Shown here: positions 60,501-64,000 of the stretch, piece by piece | How positions within the stretch are numbered: position 1 is the first letter of the stretch | How the letters are laid out: each line of letters begins with the position of its first letter | Assembly (NCBI RefSeq): GCF_002262885.1 | Contig: NZ_NKYF01000030.1 | Span: 59,396-123,395, forward strand | DNA length: 64,000 bases | From: Pseudonocardia sp. MH-G8 | GTDB lineage: Bacteria > Actinomycetota > Actinomycetes > Mycobacteriales > Pseudonocardiaceae | Reading direction: 5' to 3' | Program-made: the position numbers and the translations under genes | Notes under the pieces: model-generated | Database searches by the model: none | What the model saw: the letters and a program-made list of their open reading frames with translations, nothing else | Told to the model about the DNA's origin: nothing

Positions 60501-60961
60501 CGGACCAGCTCCGGCACGCTGCGGTACGGGCCGTGGTCCACCCGGGCTCCCGCGAGTGGACCGAGTACCGCCGACCGCGTGACCTCCGACAGCGCGGCGA
60601 CCTCCCGCAGGTCCAGCCCCGGATCGGCGAGCAGGGCGCCCAGCAGCTCGGCCTGCATCTCGGCAACGGCGGCCGCGGCGTGCTCCCACGGGTCTCCCGC
60701 CGGGCAGCTCAGCTCGACGCGCAACCGCCCGGGAGGATCGATCCGCGCGCGCACGGCGGGCCCGGGCCCGCCGTCGGATGCGTCCCGCGCGTGGACCACG
60801 ACGCCCGTCGCGTTCTCGAGCTCCGCCGACGACACGGCCAGGTCCCGGTCCAGCCGGCGCGCCACCTCGGCCAACGCCCGGGCCGCGGCGTCCCCCGACG
60901 CGACCTCCGACCCGGTTCCGGCAAGGACGTGCCGCGTGTGGATCCCCCTGCCCCGACTCAT
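57554..60961 (-). CDS. nonribosomal peptide synthetase, remnant C - A - T - thioester reductase
   Basis: The 1135-residue protein starts with about 145 residues resembling only the last part of a condensation domain and its linker (LSEVTRSAVLGPLAG). No HHxxxDG is present. Then follow an adenylation domain (about 150-640; YTSGTTGTP near 305, NAYGPSEAA, YRTGD, GKIDRR), a carrier (AGGNSL near 690) and a thioester-reductase domain (about 765-1130; VLLTGATGFVG, ISTLG and catalytic YSASK near 930). The A3 motif lacks the usual PKG: it reads TGTPLCALN. A VLVP repeat sits at about residues 200-216. R domains release aldehydes or alcohols with NADPH. First gene of the leftward cluster, divergent from the GNAT gene. 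Confidence 0.92.
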   Translation of the reverse strand: MSRGRGIHTRHVLAGTGSEVASGDAAARALAEVARRLDRDLAVSSAELENATGVVVHARDASDGGPGPAVRARIDPPGRLRVELSCPAGDPWEHAAAAVAEMQAELLGALLADPGLDLREVAALSEVTRSAVLGPLAGARVDHGPYRSVPELVRAAAASTPDAVAVHAGDGTLTYAQLVGNAAALASRIGDAAPDRTALVPVLVPVLVPVLVPVLVADGRALPVSWLAAMTAGVGYVPIDPRWPAQRIAHVLDLLDAPVVLCTDPAAVPAAHRAAALAVELLEQDEPVAADVVAAPGPDEILYGVYTSGTTGTPLCALNTHAGLANRLAFMDRWFGAPSGRDVVLQNTRHTFDSAFWQLFWPLTTGGATVVPAASERLDLLHTVDLIEAHEVTVTDFVPAVLSALLTLLEQRPATRDRLRSLRHVVVGGELVIPDDVHRLREMLPGLRVSNAYGPSEAAIGMIFHEVAARDGDDVPLGRPIDNCAAVVVDVDGRPLPPGATGEIVIGGACVGAGYHGEPRRTAERFVHYPWFGRMYRTGDLGHLDAEGRFHFAGRIDHQIKIGGVRVEPGEVETTALSCPGVRQAAALVVGPGGQRELVLATTGAASAEEVLAHLRSRLPRGSVPQRAVVVGGMPLTDAGKIDRRRLAEQVAPPTAEPQTTDTDPVLAVLRSALRRPGLAAGDDFFDAGGNSLQAVAAVVELSDRFGVEVGVRDLVDHPTAAGLRDLVARRGRDEVGEPSDLIAADLAALTGAAGPPWQDRRVAVRTVLLTGATGFVGARLLHELLERTDLDVVCLVRGRDGAHARRRLREALVAQRLDEAGNAARVSVVAGDLARPGFGLPDADWRALAADCDLVLHGGALVNLVYDYRMHREPNVLGTAEVLRFARAAGGIPVHHISTLGVLYDHALRSRRAVGEDVDVSAVAAPSSGYSASKWAAERLVSAAARAGDLPVTVLRLGEVMPATDVAVPNPDALTHLLLTAFERLGTVPRAAMRSDYSPVDAVARVVVEAVRDRTVWGRALHVYRPGSVQFDELAPGGARVSCVRFVAGLRAAAAAGDTELGMLLAIIEHRSGGRADDEQAVREVLENLLQDNPARFDRSVSAALERRTGLDAAPAGRPGHRVPVAAGRDRPRA
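60315..60362. repeat. four 12-bp tandem repeats inside the A domain
   Basis: GACGAGAACGGG occurs four times in perfect tandem, with a partial fifth. On the coding strand it encodes repeats of Val-Leu-Val-Pro within the N-terminal subdomain of the adenylation domain. Any change in copy number keeps the frame. Confidence 0.92.
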
Positions 60962-61107
60962 GATTTCCGACCCAATCGGGTGAATGGAGTCAGGGTGCAG
61001 CCGCGAGGTGACGGCGGCACGAACTCGACCTGAACGATGATCACGATCTCTGTGACGTCCGTGTCGGTCACCGATGATGGGGAGCCGTGGGAGCCGGGAA
61101 ATCGATC
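60962..61107. promoter_or_regulatory. divergent promoter region of the peptide cluster
   Basis: This 146-bp gap separates the leftward synthetase genes from the rightward GNAT/racemase genes. It holds an inverted repeat GTGAC (61052-61056) and GTCAC (61067-61071) and the palindrome TGATCA near 61038. No clear -35/-10 pair was found. Confidence 0.45.
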
Positions 61108-61941
61108 ATGCAGGCACGGGCGAGCGCGGCGCGTGCCGCCGCGCGAGCGGGCGTTCGGATGCAGACGCTGGGACCGACGGCGCGCAGCGTCGCCTGCGAG
61201 CGCTTCCTGTGCGAGGTGTGGCGGACCGACCCGGACCGACCCCCGATCCCCGCGGACGTCATCACGGCGATCGCCGACGCGGGGAACTACGTGGTCGGTG
61301 CGCTCGACGAGACCGACGGGCTGCTGGCGGCCGCAATCGGCCTGTGGGGCCCACCGGGCCGCCCGGTGATGCACAGCCACATCGCGGGCGTGCACGCTGC
61401 GGCCCGCGGCCGCGACGTCGGCTTCGCCCTCAAGCTGGACCAGCGGGCCCACGCCCTGGAGAACGGCGGCGCGCAGATCACGTGGACCTTTGACCCGCTC
61501 GTCGCCCGCAACGCGCACTTCAACCTCCGCAAGCTCGCAGGCACGGCGGACGAGTACCTGGTCGACCACTACGGCCGGCTGTCCGACGGGGTGAACGGCA
61601 CCGACGACTCGGACCGGCTCCTGCTGCGCTGGGACCTGCTCGCAGCGCCGGTCAGGGCCGCGTGCGACGAGGGCGTACGACGCGTTCCCGCCGTGCCGAC
61701 GCCGCGGGCGCGGCTGATCGCCGACGGCGACCGCCCGGTGCCCTGCCCGGCAGACGACGAGACGGTCCTCGTCGCCGTCCCCGCAGACATCGAGGATCTC
61801 CGCAGGCGCGATCCCGCGGCCGCTCGGGACTGGCGCCTGGCCGTCCGCGACGCCCTCGGCGGGCTTCTCGCCGACGGTGCGCGGCTGGTCGATTTCGACC
61901 GGTCGGCGGGCGGCTACGTCCTGACCCGCGGGGAGCGGTGA
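61108..61941 (+). CDS. GNAT-family N-acyltransferase paired with N-succinylamino acid racemase
   Basis: The 277-residue protein matches the GNAT group commonly encoded beside NSAR/OSBS-like enolases. Key stretches are GNYVVGALDETDGLLAA, MHSHIAGVH, GRDVGFALKLDQRAHAL, ITWTFDPLVARNAHFNLRKL and DDSDRLLLRWDL. In Geobacillus such a GNAT succinylates D-amino acids so that the racemase can invert them. Here it may acylate a peptide-cluster amino acid. Start uncertain: ATG 61108 chosen; GTG 61087 and ATG 61159 are alternatives. Its TGA overlaps the next ATG by one base. Confidence 0.85.
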   Translation: MQARASAARAAARAGVRMQTLGPTARSVACERFLCEVWRTDPDRPPIPADVITAIADAGNYVVGALDETDGLLAAAIGLWGPPGRPVMHSHIAGVHAAARGRDVGFALKLDQRAHALENGGAQITWTFDPLVARNAHFNLRKLAGTADEYLVDHYGRLSDGVNGTDDSDRLLLRWDLLAAPVRAACDEGVRRVPAVPTPRARLIADGDRPVPCPADDETVLVAVPADIEDLRRRDPAAARDWRLAVRDALGGLLADGARLVDFDRSAGGYVLTRGER

Positions 61942-63062
61942 TGCGGATCGAACGCATCACCCTGCGCCGCATCTCCCTGCCGCTGGTCACCCCGTTCCGC
62001 ACCTCGCTGGGCACCGAGCACGAACGGCCGGCGCTCCTGGTCCAGGTGACCACGGCCGACGCCGAGGGATGGGGCGAGTGCGTCGCCGGCGCCGACGCCA
62101 GCTATTCCTCGGAGTACCTCGAGGGCGCCGAGGACGTCATGCGGCGCCACCTCGTACCCCCGCTGCTGGCCGCCGATCCCGTCACCGCGCACGCCGTGGC
62201 GCCGCTGCTCGCCGGGGTCAGGGGGCACCGGATGGCGAAGGCCGCACTGGAGATGGCGGTACTGGACGCCGAGCTGCGTACCCGTGGCACGTCCTTCGCC
62301 GCCGGCCTGGGCGCTCTCGCCGACCGCGTCCCGAGCGGCGTGTCGGTGGGCATCATGGACTCGGTGCCGGAGCTGGTCGACGCGGTGGCGGACTACCTGG
62401 CGCAGGGCTACCTGCGGATCAAGCTCAAGATCGAACCTGGCTGGGACGTCGAGCCGGTGCGCGCGGTCCGCGAGCGCTTCGGGGAAGAACTGCTCCTGCA
62501 GGTCGACGCGAACACCGCCTACACCCTCGCCGACGCCCGCCGCCTCGCCCGCCTCGACGCCTTCGACCTCCTGCTGCTCGAGCAACCGCTCGACGAGGAC
62601 GACCTGCGCGGGCACGCCGCGCTCGCCCGACGCATCCGCACCCCGATCTGCCTCGACGAGTCCGTGGTGTCGGCCCGCTCCGCCGCCGACGCCATCGCGC
62701 TGGGCGCCTGCCAGATCGTCAACATCAAACCCGGCCGCGTCGGCGGCTACCTCGAAGCCCGCCGCATCCACGACGTCTGCGCCGCCTCCGGCATCCCGGT
62801 CTGGTGCGGCGGGATGCTGGAGACCGGGCTGGGCAGGGCCGGCAACGTCGCCCTGGCCGCGCTGCCGAACTTCACCCTCCCCGGGGACGTCTCGGCCTCC
62901 GACCGGTTCTACGCCACCGACATCACCGAGCCCTTCGTCCTGCAGGACGGCCACCTGGCCGTCCCCACCGGTCCCGGCCTCGGCGTCGAGCCCCTGCCCG
63001 GAGTGCTGGCCGGGGTCACCACGTCGGTGCACGAGGTGAGCCGGCGGGATCACGACGCGTGA
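61941..63062 (+). CDS. N-succinylamino acid racemase / o-succinylbenzoate synthase (enolase superfamily)
   Basis: The 373-residue protein has the full muconate-lactonising-subgroup active site: K161 and K163 (RIKLKIEPG), D189 (DANTAY), E214 (LEQPL), D239 (LDES) and K263 (NIKPGRVGG). The numbering is the same as in the Amycolatopsis NSAR/OSBS enzyme (K163, D189, E214, D239, K263). It racemises N-acyl amino acids through the two lysines. No other menaquinone genes are nearby and a GNAT partner precedes it, so the racemase role is preferred over MenC. The deacylase that would complete the D-to-L pathway is not in the window. Confidence 0.9.
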   Translation: MRIERITLRRISLPLVTPFRTSLGTEHERPALLVQVTTADAEGWGECVAGADASYSSEYLEGAEDVMRRHLVPPLLAADPVTAHAVAPLLAGVRGHRMAKAALEMAVLDAELRTRGTSFAAGLGALADRVPSGVSVGIMDSVPELVDAVADYLAQGYLRIKLKIEPGWDVEPVRAVRERFGEELLLQVDANTAYTLADARRLARLDAFDLLLLEQPLDEDDLRGHAALARRIRTPICLDESVVSARSAADAIALGACQIVNIKPGRVGGYLEARRIHDVCAASGIPVWCGGMLETGLGRAGNVALAALPNFTLPGDVSASDRFYATDITEPFVLQDGHLAVPTGPGLGVEPLPGVLAGVTTSVHEVSRRDHDA

Positions 63063-63073
63063 TCGTCGACCGG

Positions 63074-63109
63074 GTGCACCGACGGCCATATATCTGGCCG
63101 TTCGTGCAC
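63074..63109 (+). terminator. strong hairpin after the racemase gene
   Basis: A 15-position stem (one mismatch, one G-T) with inner arms CGGCCA and TGGCCG around loop TATATC, starting 12 bp after the stop codon. No T-tract follows, as is common in high-GC actinobacteria. Confidence 0.65.
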
Positions 63110-63302
63110 TGCCCGATGATCAAGCCGGGGTCCGACGGGCGTGATCGGCGATCTGGTGCGGGGGCGGCCAGGTGAGCCTGTTGCCGAATCGGTCACGGCC
63201 CGCACCGCGGACGCTGCGTCGATCACGGCCCACGGTGGTCGGTCGATCGCCGATCACGACCATCCGCCCGTGATCGACGCTGCCGGTCGGGACGCGGTGC
63301 GC

Positions 63303-63661
63303 GGTGATCGGTCTGATCAGTACCTGAGGGCGGGCGCGGCGACAGTGGCGTACTTGTCGGAGCGACCACGGCCAGGTGATCAGTCCGATCAGTACCTGGG
63401 TGCGGGCGCGGCGACGGCGGCGTACTTGTCGGAGCGATCACGGCCAGGTGATCGGTCCGACCAGTACCTGCGTGCGGTGCGGCGACAGTGGCGTACTTGT
63501 CGGGGTGATCGGGGCCGGGTGATCGGTCTGAGAAGTGCGTGGGTGCGGGTGTTGCGATGGTGGTGTACTTGTCGGGGGGATCACGGCTGGGTGATAGTTC
63601 CGAGCAGTGCGTGGGTGCTGTCGCGGCGACGTCAGGTGCTTCTCGCAGCGATCACCACCGG
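63303..63661. repeat. five-copy 72-bp tandem repeat array
   Basis: Units begin GGTGATC at 63303, 63375, 63447 and 63518, and GGTGATA at 63590 (periods 72, 72, 71, 72). Each contains a GATCAGTACCTG-like segment, a GCGGCGACAGTGGCGTACTTGT-like core and GGAGCGATCACGGCC. The first three units are close; the fourth and fifth are degraded. No spacer-repeat structure. Confidence 0.85.
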
Positions 63662-63766
63662 GCATCCGAGGCCCGAGTCGGCCACACGCTGGATCTGTCG
63701 ACCTCGCACCATTTCCGCTGATCACGGCCACCTCGGGGTTCGGAACGCGACCGTTGCATGATCAAT

Positions 63767-63812
63767 GAGACGTGAGCGGGGTCTGCTGGAGATCCAACCC
63801 CGCTGACGTCTC
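63767..63812. repeat. long stem-loop, copy 1
   Basis: The 16-base arms GAGACGTGAGCGGGGT and ACCCCGCTGACGTCTC pair with one mismatch around a 14-base loop that ends in GATCCA. Confidence 0.8.
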
Positions 63813-63871
63813 GCTCGTGGCGCATCCCGCGGACGCGGCCGCCCAGGTTCCGTGCCCGTTGCACGACCACC

Positions 63872-63917
63872 TAGACGTGAGAGGGGTTCGGGAAAGATCC
63901 AACCCCGCTCACGTCTA
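63872..63917. repeat. long stem-loop, copy 2
   Basis: The 17-base arms TAGACGTGAGAGGGGTT and AACCCCGCTCACGTCTA pair with one mismatch around a 12-base loop ending in GATCC. It shares the stem sequence and the GATCC loop end with copy 1, exactly 105 bp away. Confidence 0.8.
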
Positions 63918-64000
63918 CGTCGTCGTGGAATCTCCTGTGGGCGGGCCGTTCCCGGCTCGCGACCACTGCCTCACACCCCGCCCCTGGTCTTCGGCGTAGT

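Larger units (their letters stand above)
63063..64000. other. non-coding end region with repeats and hairpins
   Basis: About 940 bp carry no gene I can support. Open frames across the tandem array change frame between units and have no ribosome sites. The region holds one terminator-like hairpin, a five-copy tandem array rich in TGATC words, and two long related stem-loops, each listed separately. Confidence 0.7.

Noticed and set aside
61941..63062. Menaquinone biosynthesis enzyme MenC
   Set aside because: No other men genes are near, and the GNAT neighbour points to the racemase role; the OSBS activity cannot be excluded as a side activity.
63303..63661. Possible CRISPR array
   Set aside because: The whole 72-bp unit repeats with no unique spacers, and no cas genes are present.
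63141..63761. Open frame across the tandem array as a repeat protein
   Set aside because: The 71-bp unit breaks the 24-residue periodicity, there is no ribosome site, and openness is expected at this GC content.

Overview
The window is 64 kb of very GC-rich DNA with dense, often 4-bp-overlapping genes, frequent GTG starts and many LysR/GntR/IclR/TetR/LacI/MerR/AraC regulators. This points to a soil actinobacterium with a large genome. Pseudonocardiaceae is my best guess, but it is an inference from gene content and base composition. I saw no rRNA, tRNA, CRISPR array, transposase or replication origin.

Left part (1-16431), aromatic acid catabolism. After a cut-off enoyl-CoA hydratase, a leftward run of genes from 11555 to 482 encodes two paralogous cytochromes P450 with their own [2Fe-2S] ferredoxin and FAD reductase, an MHS-type transporter, a fused FAH-RraA protein, a GntR regulator, a DapA-like aldolase, an aldehyde dehydrogenase (HpaE) and an extradiol dioxygenase (HpaD). 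This is a homoprotocatechuate meta-cleavage pathway fed by P450 chemistry, with a divergent LysR gene. A second leftward operon (15241-12616: transporter, carboxymuconolactone-decarboxylase-like protein, hydroxyisobutyrate-dehydrogenase-like protein) lies opposite an AraC regulator.

16771-28636 is one rightward operon: IclR regulator, a complete Opp/Dpp-type ABC importer with two tandem lipoprotein substrate-binding proteins (partly homogenised by gene conversion), an amidohydrolase, a sialidase-like beta-propeller and a protein with three SnoaL-like domains. Its substrate is not obvious.

28621-48572 is a mosaic. It holds an Nramp-like transporter lacking the usual metal motifs, a 2-oxoglutarate/Fe(II) oxygenase, a DHA2 exporter with a divergent TetR and tandem operators, a SnoaL-SDR pair, MerR, a patch of broken genes (35756-37920), a DUF2071 protein, TetR, a nitrilase with an internally duplicated membrane protein and a divergent LacI, a P450, a NarL-type two-component system, a CPBP membrane protease and a YdcF-like protein.

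48694-63062 is a nonribosomal peptide locus. The leftward genes are an A-T-R synthetase with a remnant condensation domain, an aldo/keto reductase, an A-T-C-A-T-TE synthetase covalently fused to an MFS exporter, and a PLP enzyme. Divergent from them is a GNAT acyltransferase plus N-succinylamino-acid-racemase pair that could adjust amino-acid stereochemistry. The last 940 bp are non-coding, with a strong hairpin, a five-copy 72-bp tandem array and two related long stem-loops.
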